Shown piece by piece: positions 20,106-32,509 of a stretch of 64,000 nucleotides of DNA. The notes under the pieces are model-generated. The model had not been told where the DNA came from and did not search any database. It saw only the letters and a program-made list of their open reading frames with translations. Position 1 is the first letter of the stretch, and every line of letters begins with the position of its first letter. The stretch is from Diphasiastrum complanatum (Eukaryota > Streptophyta > Lycopodiopsida > Lycopodiales > Lycopodiaceae), in NCBI GenBank assembly GCA_029204225.1, contig CM055097.1, positions 71,207,952 to 71,271,951 on the forward strand. The letters run 5' to 3'. The translations under genes and the position numbers were made by a program.

Positions 20106-21590
20106 ATGTCTAATTTTGAATCTAGTTTGCTTTATTTTTTTAATGAATTTGGTATTACTGATAGGTTGGACTATTTCAAATTTCTTTTTTCTCCTTTTCT
20201 TTTTATTCTACCTTCTATATCTGAGAGCCCTAGTGTGGAGGCATTTTTTGAGATATATCTCAGATTTAAGTCCCTACTCAATACTCCGTTATTCAGATCT
20301 CCGAATAAGGACATGATTTATTATTAGGACCGGGTGGCACTCGACAAGCATATCTATAAAGCTAAACTTGACAGAATGTTGACCAAGTTACATAATGATT
20401 TCAAGTCTGTAGATGAGTGCCCAATTCATAATAAAAAAATGTAGATTTGTTGATTTTCAGTCTGCTTTTGTTTTTTTTCTTTTGTTAAATATTTTTGACG
20501 ATTCAGAGGAGATAGTTTTTTTATTGATACGAGTGTTAAATTAGATGATTGTTTTGATTTTGATCTTGTTCGAAATAGGGCTACTTTTATAGGCCCTAGA
20601 TCACCCACTACCCTTTCTCCTTCTGATAAATCTTTGATCACTTTGCCTACTTATAATATAGATAATAATTCCTTTTTGACAATATCGGATACATCGGATC
20701 TTTTTGACTTCACTGAAGCTGAGACTCTTTGCATTTTGAGCAAAGAGCTTGATGAATTTTCGGATATAATTGATTTTGATGCTGATGATCTTCTCCTTGG
20801 TGTTGACGATGTACATAATGATAAGTTTTATTCAAGAAAAGATTGCTTGAAAATGGCTGTGGAGGAAATGCGCAACAAAAAAGATGATCTACCTTATGAG
20901 GAGGAGTTTCTTAGAATCCAAAGTCAACCACAATCAACTGTCTATTCACCAACAATATTGACATTGAAAGGTGGACATAATATTGATGGAGAGACAGTAA
21001 TCAGGGAAGACAAAGCCGAATACGTAAGTTTTTGTCTCTTATCAAGTACTAATAGATTTGTTATGTCAGATTATATACTAGAGCTTACTTTGTTTTTTTA
21101 TCAGTTTAGAAAACGGTTTTTCTTGATGATTTTGCCATTCGTCGTGGAGGGCAAAGATCTTTTGCTGGAGAATTTTCAAGAGATCATACACTGGGGCACT
21201 ATCTGAAGTCCTTCAAGAATAATGAGATAAGTGTTGCCCATTCAAAGTTTCATCAACCTGGTGAAACTATGATTATAGCAATCAAGGCACTGTCTCATTT
21301 TTTTGGAGGACATAATTTCAATAAAGTGCATCAAATAATTTTCATAAAAAAAAACTATTGCGATTAAAATTTTAGGATATGGACCAGTGAATTCCATGCT
21401 CAGATCATCTCATTTTGTATTGTATGCTGCTTACGTTGATCTGAGTAAGCATGAAAACTATGAGCTATTGGATCCATACGAAAGAAGAAAATTGTTGCAT
21501 GATTCTAAGTTGCAACTTTCATTGGAAAAAAATATTGGAAGCAGATTAAATACTACCGAATTGTACTTTGTAGATATTTTTATTTAATAT
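20106..21590 (+). CDS. Gene 2: multi-exon gene of unknown family (degenerate)
   Basis: I do not recognise the family. The first open stretch starts at ATG 20106 (MSNFESSLLYFFNEFGITD). One TAG at 20325-20327 interrupts it, after which the same frame stays open to ~20443. After an intron-like gap with acceptor GATTCAG, a stretch from ~20505 to 21023 reads GDSFFIDTSVKLDD, then an Asp/Glu-rich region (SKELDEFSDIIDFDADDLLL). It ends at a consensus donor TAC|GTAAGT. An acceptor TTTAG at 21104-21108 joins in phase to KTVFLDDFAIRRGGQRSFAG and HYLKSFKNNEISVAHSKFHQ. A nine-A run at ~21349 then shifts the frame before NSMLRSSHFVLYAAYVDLSK and ELLDPYERRKLL, stopping at ~21585. It is transcribed away from the Ulp1-like gene and probably belongs to the same mobile unit. 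Confidence 0.5.
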
Positions 21591-21834
21591 ACAAAATTTT
21601 ATTGTGTGTCTATAGCCTATTGGCTTGTATAAATTTGCATGCTTTTTGAAATTTTTTTATAATCCGTCGATTTTGTATTATAACAAATTTGGATTCTTCT
21701 GTAAAACCATTGAAAAAGTTGCAGTATATAGCTATTTTTTTGTGCTAGTCCCGCCATGTTGTGTACTATTATGAAATGCCGCTCTTGCTTGCCAATGAGA
21801 TTTTCCCAATCCTTGCGATGATATATGCTAAGAC

Positions 21835-22930
21835 TTCCATGTGCAAGTTCCCAGGCATGTGTGCAAATTCTATCCAGAGAGGTTCACTTGTGATCACAAC
21901 GAATTCCCATCAAGCACTTGAAACTTAGTAAAATCCTCTAAGATCAACATCATATGGTTCCACTCAAGAAAATCCGAACTCTTGAAGATACACTTTGCAT
22001 CTAGAATTGTACATATCCATCATCCATCGCCGACAATCCTATCATAATGAATCTAGTTGGATAGCCTTAGGCACCTCTAGTAGGAAATGTCTTAGAAGTG
22101 TCCTAGTAGGAAGCCATAGATCCGTCACGATAAGTTTGCCAAATCTGTCGATATCAACATCCATCACCCATCACCTAAGTGCATAGAATATTTGCTAGAT
22201 CACGATGGCAACAAGTGTAAATCAACCGCCTTCTTGAGTGGAGAAGAGGATTCCCCAAATCGATAACAACTCGGACACTGAAAAGTTAAGATTGTTCCCG
22301 ATGGTTCTACAAGGCAATGCGAACTACAAAGCACAGAGATCGAGTCATGGGAAACCATAGGAAAAGCTCTCACCAAAAGGTTTAAACCCTCCAAGCTCAC
22401 TCAAAGCATCCAATTGACTCAGATCACCACATCTCAAGGTAGAGGGTGTTGAAGATAAATCACCAAAAAGAGGCCATTAAATTATTCCTAGTCAGGTTAC
22501 CCAAGGCCATTAGAAGAGAATTGCAACCCGTAAACTCTTACACGACGCTAAAGGTCGCGATGGATGACACCATCCGAGTAGAAGATGAAGGGTCTGACCA
22601 GGATACCGATAATCACGAGAAAAAGTGGTAAGGGGCTGACTAAATATGGTGCCCTGTGTGTGCTCGACCAATATACCATCTGTACAAACCACCTGGACCT
22701 CCAAATTACACACCGAACTACACTGCCAATTCACCCGCGATGCATTTAGGACAATATCAACCTAGGCCTCTGGTTCTATAACCAGAGTCTTATTATCCAA
22801 GGCCAATCGCTCCCCACCCATTTCCACCACATCAGCCTTTTGTAGAGAGTCAACATATTGCCACATCGTCTCTCACCCAAGTTGATTCCGACTACATAGA
22901 CCCAGCGATGTATTATGTAAAAAATACCGT
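21835..22930 (+). pseudogene. Ty3/gypsy gag, first arm (G1)
   Basis: NNSDTEKLRLFPMVLQGNAN (~22260-22320) followed by a frameshifted gag core, then MLKINHQKEAIKLFLVRLPK (22446), AIRRELQPVNSYTTLK, an acidic AMDDTIRVEDEGSDQDTD, and a Pro/His/Tyr-rich C-terminus ending in HPFPPHQPFVESQHI and DYIDPAMYYV (~22925). It is an inverted copy of 37942-38905. A non-coding leader (21835-22190) is also shared. It lacks the WYLNLQ stretch that the second arm keeps. The gag relates to that of element C. Confidence 0.8.
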
Positions 22931-24178
22931 ATGTGTCTGCGCATCAAGTTGATCCATTTGCACATTACCAAAATTAGTAGTATTAGATGTGTCTAGACTC
23001 GTCTAGTATTACTGATTCTTTTGTCATCTACAGATACATAGTTGCTTCTGATCCAAATAGAGTTACATCCTATTTAACAACCATGTAAGGTCAATCTCAA
23101 ACATCATCCAGAGATAAGACCAAGAATATAACACCTTAGATATGTGTTTTCATTACGTCTCTATGACCAAGCAATTGATATCGTACCCTGGAGCCAAGTT
23201 TTGAGCTACCACCTGATGAATTATTAGTTTTGTGTCTAGATGACAACCCATATTTTTTTTATTTGAGTGAAAGTGATCTAAGACATATTTGTCTTGTTGC
23301 ATGCTACGTAAATGTTATACGTTATGACTTTGTTTTTTCTTTTGTAACACTGTACCTATGGCCTTGTGCCAAGTTCGATACTGGATTGCGAGAGTTTGGT
23401 TTAAGAGTGTCATGCAATTCCTTTCTATAGAGTTATCTGCTACAATTTTTCATTTTTCTCTTATTTCAAGTTTTGTCCTGTCAACTATGTCGTTTGTTGC
23501 TGCCTGTTTATTTGTTCTATTGTCATATGGTTTGGTGTGTTTTCTTTTGCAGCCGCACTATAGGTGATTTTTCATCAACAATTTTAGTCTACTTCTACAG
23601 TTGTAGTATCACATGAATTGTCATTGAGATATATCTCTACATCTTTACCAATGATTTCAACAACTTTCAATAGGAACAAAAAGAGCATCTTCAACAACAA
23701 ATGCTCAGTTTGGCAACAAAAGAGGCATCTTATCAGACTGCAACCATGATCTAGCAAAAGATCCATCTTCCCAACAAGCTGGAATATTTGCGACAACACC
23801 ACCACCGCCATAATCAATAAGCAGTTGGTTTTATGTAAGCACTACAATATCCATGGCCATCAAATCATCAATAAAGTGGCAGCTTGTACCAGTGAAGGGC
23901 TCTCGAGTCACATCAAAGGAAAAATCTATGTGCAAATCGACGCAGACGACCAGTGTTCTTACCAACGCCAACAACAATGCTGCATTGGAAAAATGTACAT
24001 TGAGCAGTGGTTGCCCATACTACTGATGTTGTACATCATCCATTTGATCATCTGTGGAGGCCACAAGAAGCACAAGTCGTCAATGACCAAAATCCCATAG
24101 GCCTACGCAAACTGAAGAAATCTCACATCAATAAGAGATTGAAGTTACGGGCGCACAACCTCAATGGCAAAACGATTT
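22931..24178 (+). other. Mostly unassigned; weak copia zinc-knuckle relic at 23825-23930
   Basis: No gene in 22931-23820. At 23831 the plus strand reads LCKHYNIHGHQIINK, which resembles the CKHC..HGH..C knuckle of some copia gags, but the last cysteine is missing and the surrounding frames are broken. It points opposite to the copia copy that follows. Confidence 0.3.
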
Positions 24179-25680
24179 TCAAAGGTGAGCAATGATGATT
24201 CCGTGGAGAATTGTACACAAAGCATTGGTTATAGTGATCTTTGTGAAAAATCGGTTCTCCCTTGCATTCTTGAACTTGATAAAGACATAATACACTTCAT
24301 CCTTGATCTTTAGTAGATAGATCCAACAAAATCTACTAAAATCATCAATGAATGTTACATACATCTTAACTCCACTATTGATAATTGTACTAAATCCATG
24401 AATATCCAAATGTCCAAGTTGAAAAGGCTTTGTAGATTTAGATATAGATCTAGTATAAGGTAGTCTATGTGACTTAGACAAAGCACAAGACTCACAAACA
24501 TGTTTGATGCCACTTAAGGAACTTGGAAGACCTATCACAATCTTCTTCCTAGCCATTACCTCCAATGACTTGAAGTTGAGGTGTCCCATCCTTTTATACC
24601 AAACCTCTTGAATAAGTATTTGCTCCCTTGCAACATATCCAACTTGGTTAGCAATAACACAAGCTTCTAGTTTGAACAACTTCCCTTGCCTTTTACCTTT
24701 TCCAATCAAGACATCCTTCCTTTTGATCAAGCAAGCATCTCCATCAGGCTCCACCTTGAGGCCTTTACTAAGCATTTGACTCACACTAAGCGAATTCTTG
24801 GTAATAGATGGAATAAACAAGACATCATCCAAATGAACATTCCTATTTGTAGAGGAAATAGGAATTGTGCCAATCCCTTTGATTGCACACTCACCATCAT
24901 TGGTCGTGTAGATCACCCTCTTGTCATCTCCATATGCCAACAAAGAAGTGTACTCTTTTGTGAAAGGTCATGTGTGAACTTGCTCCACTATCAATCCACC
25001 AAGGATCTAGATCTCCATCATTAGCAAGCATACATGAAGACATCACTAAAGCATCATCATTTGCATAGTAAACATCCAAACCATCCTCATCAAGAGTAAG
25101 ATTACTTTGCTTGTCTCCTTGATCTCTCTTCTTCTTGTAGCAATCACTTGCAAAGTGTCCTTTGATGCCACAATCGCACTTGAGCTTTGATCTATCCTTC
25201 TTTTTGCCACTTGAAGAAGCATTCACTTGATCTTGCCCTTTAGACCACTTACTTTTGGTTTTGCCCTTGAATTTGCCCTTTGTGAAGATAGCATCCTCTT
25301 GAAGTATCGATGTAGATCCACTTCTTGCTTGAAGCCTATATTCCTCATTGATCAAGATCTCTTGAAGATCCATCAAAATTGGCAAAGTCTTTTGAATAGC
25401 AATACTTTGAACAATGTTAGCATGAGCATCCAACAAGCCATTAAGAATCACTTGAATAAACTCTCCTTCCTTAATGCTCTCATCATTGGTAATTCATTTT
25501 TGTCATGTGTAGAGTCTTCTTGGCCCTCTTGTCATACCTCATTTGATCTTGTTGTGTTGCTGGTCTCTCCTCCAAACCTACAACAATATCCAAAACATCA
25601 TTCATCTCAAGAAGTGACTCCATCCTCACTTTCCACAATGAATAGTTGCCTGAGGTAAGCCTATCATTGACTTTCAACAT
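24179..25680 (-). pseudogene. Ty1/copia gag-protease-integrase relic, D-related
   Basis: The minus strand begins MLKVNDRLTSGNYSLWKVRM (25680), a gag N-terminus close to that of element D (SERLTTSNYSIWKMRM). Then follow a frameshift, the gag body, the knuckle CDCGIKGHFASDCYKKKR (~25160-25100), protease WWIDSGASSHMTF (~24980), the pre-integrase region YKRMGHLNFKSLEVM (~24590) with CESCALSKSHRLPY, and the integrase start VTFIDDFSRFCWIYLL (~24360). Similarity ends near 24200, so the integrase core acidic residues, RT, RNase H and 3' LTR are missing. It lies inside Copia B and may be its remaining coding part or a separate insertion; the 4.7-kb gap to the B primer site argues for the latter. Confidence 0.85.
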
Positions 25681-27344
25681 GACTCCAATTGAGGCTCCGG
25701 TGAATTCTCTTCACACTGTCCATTTTACCAATTAACTTCCACAAGAGTAAATCAACTACTCAAGTTAATTGCTCGTGATTTAGAAATCTTAAATGTCTAG
25801 GTGAAGAATTCAATTATACTAGTATAACACCACATTTAGATCCCTATCCAAATCATTTTAAAGTTAACTAATAGATCTATCAACAGATTTGTTAACTCTG
25901 CAAGTAATTGTCAAACACAATACTTGATCATATGTCTATGTTCAACGACTAGGTTAAGTGCACCAGATAACCTTAGTAACCAGGAATACATAATAGATCC
26001 AAACAAGATTAATCATGCACATCCCATTACATAAACACATATGTCATTATCTGGCAGATTCCTCTAAAATCCGCATATGCTATTCACATAGCTCACTGAG
26101 AATCTTGTAACTCAGCTACAGAAGATTCTATTTCTCTCGAGTAAATAGCATATCTGGGAAATCTCTAAAGTGAATAATTCCACATCACAGGTTTTCCAAC
26201 CATCATACTTTTACCAACAAAATTCCTTCAATCAATCAACCTACTTCAGATCTTAGTGGACTCATACAGACATCTTTGGACATAAGATTAAGATTAAAGC
26301 TTTATTCCACTGATCCAATCCATAACTAAATGGTATTTGGTAGCCACTCAGTGAACCTTAATCTTTACCGCTACTTCCCATATTCATGAATATCACATAG
26401 CTCAAAACTCCCATAAGTACTCTAGTTCCAGATTATTCAAAACAATCACTAGAGATTTTCTCTATTCCACTGGATAGTTCTACCATTGCACACAAACTGG
26501 ATTTCACAAAAGAAATCTATGCAACTGATTGATCCCATGAAAGTCTTATTCCTATCATTTCCCCCCCCCCCCCTTTAAAAGAAATTCCATAATTTTGATT
26601 AAAAGGTTTTCAGGAGACAACGTATAAGATATCGAAGATTTGAAAAAGTCAGTAATGAGTATCCAATACTATTACAAACCGGACTTTTTTTCTTTTTCTT
26701 TTTTTTTTCTGAAAATCATAAAATATCTTATTCCAAGTGATAGAAACATTACTCTCAATAATCAACTATCAAATAGAGATAATAATTTGGGCTCATGAAG
26801 TCTAAATTCCACTTAATCAGTTGAAAACATCAATTGATTCTGAGCTATATTCACAAACTGAAATGGAAGTATGAATTCATATAACTTTAACAGTCCATCA
26901 AAACCTAGTTCCACACTGAAAGGAATTATATGAATCTCAATCCAATTGTCTCGTATTTAAGAGATTTCTAGAAAGTAGAGGTTTAAATTAAAAGAGAAAT
27001 AGCTTTTAAGGGTTTTCGATTTGAAATTTATGAGATACTATTGAGGGATCCGAATCTATATCTCATAACCTTTCCAAATACCCTAAACAAGTTTAACCAA
27101 TGGTTTTGATTGTTAGCATTACCAATAATGTAAATACTAACCACTGGTCTACAGATTATTCTCGCACAAGAATTTCCCTTTGAAATCACCGATGTCCCAT
27201 ACCAACAATTTTCTCTCCAAGAAAATTCTTTGCTTTTAGATATGCTCAACAGAACATCAAAAAGATTATCTGACCATCCTATAACCAAATATAGGATCCG
27301 ATCTTCAACCATTTCCAAAAAATACTTCCAACCATTAAATTCTC
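25681..27344. other. No gene recognised; contains poly-C run
   Basis: AT-rich, with a 13-base C run near 26562-26574 and a T-rich run near 26685-26710. No coding motif could be read on either strand apart from the gypsy RT relic that follows. Confidence 0.4.
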
Positions 27345-27740
27345 CATTTCCTTAAGTCTTTTCCCGGTAGATGACAATATCATCAAAGAATACCACTAGG
27401 CATTGACCCTGGTATGGACGAGAAATCTCATTCATAAACAATTGAAATAACCCAAGCGTATTCATCTAAAACCAAAAGGAGCCATTAAGAATTCAAAATG
27501 CTGAAGTATATACCAATAGATATCCAATATCTATATCCGAAATGGTACAAGGAATTCAATTCCTTCAAGAAGATCTTTAACCGCATTATCCGATAATCCA
27601 AATCTAAAAACTCTATCTGGATTTCCATTACGAGATGTGCACATATCTATTCCACCAAGTACTGGAGTACCCCCATATTTGTTCCTAATGGATCCCAATA
27701 ATCCATTAACAAAATTGTGATTTAACAAGAATCTGCACAT
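27345..27740 (-). pseudogene. Ty3/gypsy reverse-transcriptase relic
   Basis: Minus-strand frames give HFEFLMAPFGF, then with a one-base shift LFQLFMNEISRPYQGQC and VVFFDDIVIYREKT (27500-27350). These are the MPFGL.. and VFFDDILIYS motifs around the RT active site. The upstream minus-strand open frame (27740-27531) shows no clear RT motif and may be unrelated. Confidence 0.6.
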
Positions 27741-30362
27741 GGCTTTACTGTCACATAAACAACTATCATTCCCAAATCCCTAGCATCTGAGAGTTCCAAC
27801 TCTTAGGAATAAGTCTCTTTACAGTACAAATGCAAACCAAGTATCATTTCTCGTTCCAAAGTCACAATTTCCAATAACAAATAGGGTCAACTCATGATCC
27901 TATAGATATTTAGAATAAATTCAACTTAATGAACTCAATAAATCGGTGCTATGCAATTTTCTTACAAGGATTATTAACCAATCCCAACTACATAACACAA
28001 TCACATTTACCTATTCAGATGTCTCATTTTCTTGCTCCCTTAGATTTTATGGTCACCCAAAAATTTTCATTAGCGAAGGCCCTCCAAAAACTCCTCTGAC
28101 ACAAGTAAATGCTAGGTTGCTACCCATATGACTACACTAGCTTAAGTATTACTTCGTTAAAGTTGCCTGAAATTATTGAAAAATCAATAAAATTTGGATC
28201 CAAGTACTCCTATACGATATTCGATACACTTAAGATTTATCGAATATAGAGTTACCTCCAAATATTAAGACCTTCATTCCATTTATTCACTCTAACATTT
28301 ATTCACTCAAGTTCGAGCCTTCCATTGGAAACCAAGAAGCATTTATTCACTCTAACAAGTATCTCAAAAGCTTTAGTTTTTCCAATCATAAAGATCAAAA
28401 TCCTTTAAGATAAGCCTTTCGGTGTGCCACCGAGTCCAAAAGGAAGAACCAGAAAAAACCATTAACTCACCTTAGTGGGAGCAATCTTATTCCAGAGTTA
28501 AATTGCTAGCTAGTACCAGGAAATCTAATTTCCACTTACTGGGCACTTGCTTGGAGAAAATTACCATGAAGAACGGTTCATGGATCCAATCCTAAATCCA
28601 TGGATCCAATCACATAGACATAGCGATTAGGATATATAAAATTATTCTCCAAAAGTTCTCCCGGTTAAGGTCAGGAGAATAGGTAATTTCATTCTCAACT
28701 GTCGATTTAGGTAGATTCACAAAAACCCCTTCCCGAATCGACCAAAGCTTTAAATAAAACAAAATTTTTGCAAAGGCTTTTTAAAAAATCGGCTATGTAA
28801 CTAAAAAACCGTTATGAATATCCACACATTCACTCAAATGCACCAATCCCATATGAAAAAACTATGACATCAAAACAATGACACTCACTAAGAGACATGC
28901 AAGCACCAAAAAAGAGTAAGGCCCACCATGCATCCCATTCATTTTTGGGAAATAGAAGAAATAATAAAACTTCATGCATGATTAGATTAGGGCCCCCTCC
29001 CAATCAAACCCTAAAAGATCCTTTAGCTACCATGGCCGCCAGAAGGCTTCTCAGCTGCACCTACTGCACCAAGCAATGGATTCAGCAAATAGGGAATCGA
29101 ATCAGGAGTTAGCAGCCATGGATGACCAGGTCACCCCATCCCTGCACTCGCGTCTCTTCTCCCACGGTTAATAGCAACAGATCAGAAAACCCCTCATCTT
29201 TCTTCCTCACAGCCGCTCATCCTTCTGAATCCAGAAGTGTGCTAAAATCGCGACCACCAACATGAGTAAAAGAGAGAGATCAAGCAGAAACAGGGAAAGA
29301 AATCACGCCATGCAGTAACCTTCCAGCTGACTCCAATCCCACGAATCAACAATTAACAAGGAGCACATTACCCACAGCCAGCCATCATTGGAAAATCACA
29401 TTTCATGGCTACCACAAGTCTTCACAGAGCGAGTTCAGAGGATCATCACATAGCACTCCACCTGCGGCCTTCACTGGAAAACTATTTTTGTTTCCAGGCA
29501 AATCAAATCAACGATTGCTTCACGACTGATCCAACCATCAGGTTCAAAACACTGCCTGGGATCTACAACCGTTTTTCAAGAATCCAATTGGTATTTGATT
29601 CATCACAAAGGCAGAAGCATGGAAACTCACTGGTCAAAACCCAACACCGTCACTCTGTGGCATCTGGTAGAGAGCATCTACTGCAGGGTTTCCTCTATTC
29701 AGAGGCAGCGAGCAACAATCCAAGAAAGGCTTCACAGGGGTTCTACTGCATATTCATTTAAACTGCTCCAAACAATTATGATTCACTAACATTTAGCATC
29801 TTTAATATTGTTTCTACATAGAGTTGTTTAAATCCAAACATATGCAGTTCTACTACTGCTTACTAGCCTTCTGTTGCAATTTAGCAAAACTAAATAGCAT
29901 CATATCCAATTTCTGTCCATCAATAAGCATGCTAACAAGAGGATCAAAAAAGCTTCAAAACCTCACATGCAACTGCTAGAATCCAATGTCATACTTTCAA
30001 TTCATTTTACAAAACAAATTGATTCAAAATCAATCTGTCAATGAATAAAAGGTTACATAACCATATTTCGGACAATTGGAACTCATGCATATTATTCAGC
30101 TAGCAGAATTGCTATAAAGCAAGCAGTCAAGATCCAACAAAGCAGATCCATAAGAGCAATTGGAAGATTTCTCAAGAAACAGGGAATTACAAATAAATTC
30201 AAATTAATTTTCAGCATCTTTAACAAAATCACACACGTAAAAGTGCACTTTACCAATTTCGAAAAACATGCTCAAACCGGAATCTTTGAATTCACTCCCC
30301 TTAGAAAATTAGCATTCACAACTTCCAATTTGGTTTAGACCTTGTCTCCATCCCATCGTCGG
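27741..30362. other. No gene recognised; probable internal region of Copia B
   Basis: Short frames such as 28897-29112 and 29405-29761 (plus) carry no recognisable domain. The segment 28900-29750 is somewhat richer in GC and could be captured host sequence, but I cannot name a source. Confidence 0.35.
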
Positions 30363-30374
30363 GCTCTGATACCA
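30363..30374 (-). other. Copia B primer-binding site (tRNA-iMet)
   Basis: The minus strand reads TGGTATCAGAGC directly inside the LTR that begins at 30375. This is the standard initiator-Met tRNA primer site of plant copia elements, and it fixes the minus-strand orientation of B. Confidence 0.9.
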
Positions 30375-30836
30375 TGTAAAGACCACTAGAGAAAACTCCT
30401 AAGATGAGGATAGGAAAACACAAGAGAGACTATGGAGCAAAGCCACTCAACCAATCCTAGATCCCTCCTGAAGAATCCTCCTAGATCTAGCCCCCAAGCC
30501 ATGCCATGTGATAGCAAAAGGAGAAGAGCTCAACAGGTAACCTAGACCAAAGTCGTCGATGAGATTAATTCTACCTCAATATATAGAAAGTAGGATTTTG
30601 TGCATGAACCCATGTAGTCCCCATGCAGGTCAACTATAAATAGATCACAGATCTTCATGCATACCTCCTGCCTATAACAGGCACACGTACATGCACTACT
30701 CCATATGTCTCAATTAGAGTGTCTAGGTCCTCTCAAGGTCATTAGTCACCAACAGGCCTCGATGTGGAATAAAATCTAGGCGTGACCAATAATCTTGAAC
30801 ACTGGAGGGTCGGTCTACCATATTAGGACTATTCCA
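30375..30836 (-). repeat. Right (5') LTR of Copia B
   Basis: 462 bp from TGTAAAGACC to CTATTCCA, matching the split left copy (11968-12103 + 17316-17614). The outer 5 bp TTCCA are ambiguous. If they belong to the LTR, the ends are canonical TG...CA and no target duplication is seen. If they are excluded, TTCCA flanks both sides as a 5-bp duplication. Confidence 0.9.
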
Positions 30837-31015
30837 TGTCCTTAGCGGAATATGGCCATAACATTCCAGGCCGACCCGTCTGCCTCAAGGACTGTGCATA
30901 TCTTTGATTGGATACTGCTGATTGAAGCCATAGTTTGTGTAACCAGGCTCTATAAACCTGGTGCTCTGATCTTCGGATTAGCTAGGCTCTGCTTATACCA
31001 CTGATGTGAATTAGT
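30837..31015 (-). pseudogene. Gag N-terminus of Copia A, displaced by insertion of B
   Basis: The minus strand reads MASISSIQSKICTVLEADGS then AWNVMAIFR and one stop. If Copia B is removed, this frame runs without shift into KYKTSLILRGEALWPWVDG at 11967. A primer-site-like CTCTAATACCA lies at 31019-31029 next to the putative right LTR of A. Confidence 0.7.
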
Positions 31016-31030
31016 CCACTCTAATACCAC

Positions 31031-31440
31031 TGCTGTGAATCAGTCGGCTCTATGCCCATTGTTGTAAACCTTGCTACTTTGCTTAACTACATGGGCTTAA
31101 CGGCTGAGTCGTGACATTCAAACTGTCACACTCGTCGAGCCTTTATCTCGAAATTGTCGTACTCGACGTTTGGCATGGCTGGTTTCGAAGTCGACTTACT
31201 CCGACTTTTGTCGTGACTGGTCTCGAAGTCAACTTGCTCAACTTTTGGCATTGTTCGTCGGGTTTGAGTCCTTGTTGGTCACTTTGGTGACTTCGACGTC
31301 AGACACTTACGACGTCGGGGACTTCGACCTCGGGGACTTTGGCCTTCGGCCACTTCGGCTAAGTCTTGACTTCGGACATCGTCGATGACTTTGGTTGAGT
31401 CGGTTGCTGCCTGTGTAGAAATCTCATGTATTTCTACAGG
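31031..31440 (-). repeat. Probable right (5') LTR of Copia A
   Basis: Starts TGCTGTGAATCAGTCGGC, preceded by CTCTAATACCAC, a degenerate tRNA-iMet primer complement. Rich in ACTTCGACGTC-like words (31200-31380). Pairs with 9744 onward. The outer limit is uncertain, and the plus-strand open frame inside it is not a gene. Confidence 0.45.
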
Positions 31441-31639
31441 TAATGGCTCACAAACTCAAAGCGCTTTGTGGGTAGAAACATTGACTTCCTTCAGTCTTCT
31501 ATACTCGTTTCATAATCTAGTGGCACTAGGATTTTCTGTTTGTAGTGCATTCTGTTTGTAGGTGGATTGGTCCACACATGTGCATCTCGATTTGTATAAG
31601 CCAAATGTCTCTTGGCTATTTGTAGATTCTGCATCGGAC

Positions 31640-31965
31640 AATCATGGCATGGATGGTTAACTCCACATTCTGAACCTCAATCACTGATCATCTGAATGAA
31701 TTCAAATAGCTACTCAATCGGCTAGCTGCAATAGGTTCACCAGTATCGGATGAAAATGTTAACATCTCTCTTCTATCTAGTCTTCCTCTCTCTTATGACA
31801 ACTTAGTATTGCTCTTGAGCAATGCTCTTGACCTGTCTCTACAAAAGTTGACAACAAGTTTATTGCAGAAAGAAACAAGAAGGAAAAGCTTATCCACATT
31901 GAATGCAAAGGTAGTCGCTGACAATTGCAGGCCTGGATCCATCAGTGAGTGAGCCTATTTATACT
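31640..31965 (+). pseudogene. Ty1/copia gag (UBN2) fragment
   Basis: The plus strand reads HLNEFK, one stop, LLNRLAAIGSPVSDENVNIS, LLSSLPLSYDNLVLLLSN and LSLQKLTTSLLQKETRRK: the conserved middle of a copia gag, opposite in orientation to A, B and D. It is cut off at ~31965 where element D begins. Confidence 0.8.
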
Positions 31966-32418
31966 CACAAAATCCATGAAATCACCAAATCAATTGATTT
32001 CAAAATGAGGAGTACAATGATACTAGTAGGTCCACAAGCTACCACTATGCTTAACTATGATTGGACCACATTTTGTCACCTCTTGATCCTATTGGATCAT
32101 TGATCTATGCACCTCTTAATTCTATTGGACTATATTCAAGCACACCTCAATTTCCTATTGGACCTCACAAGGTTCCACCTCTATATCCTATTGGACATCT
32201 TGGAATTCATCAAACAAAAACTTTACACTTGTCTACACTCTAATTAGCAAGTGTTTAGTCTCTTACTCTATTTTGGCTCAATAGTGGCATTACAAGTGGA
32301 AATGCATAATTTGCCATCTATGCCAAATTTATTCCTATCAACATCCTACACCTAGATGCTTGATGTAAAAAACATAATACCCCTATATCTAACATAGATA
32401 ATCTTTTTCAATTCTTCA
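31966..32418 (-). repeat. Element D 3' LTR, truncated
   Basis: Matches 37451-37941 from ACTCACAAAAT onward, apart from a replaced stretch near 32010-32030. The counterpart of 37174-37450 is absent. Confidence 0.93.
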
Positions 32419-32432
32419 CACTCCTCCTAAAA
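32419..32432 (-). other. Element D polypurine tract
   Basis: Immediately inside the 3' LTR the minus strand reads TTAGGAGGAGTG before the TGAAGAATTG LTR start. This is the expected plus-strand priming site. Confidence 0.85.
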
Positions 32433-32509
32433 AATTATCTATGAAGATTTGAGCATTGATCTTGATATAACTCCAAGATTAGATCTATGCTTGATGAAAG
32501 CACTTTTGC

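Noticed and set aside
24007-24195. Short plus-strand frame ending near the copia copy
   Set aside because: Overlaps degraded copia sequence of both orientations; no conserved motif.
32061-32243. Small open frame duplicated at 37584-37766 (MDHILSPLDPIG...), apparent conserved peptide
   Set aside because: It is part of the element D LTR; the duplication is the LTR pair and the frame reads the CCAAT array.
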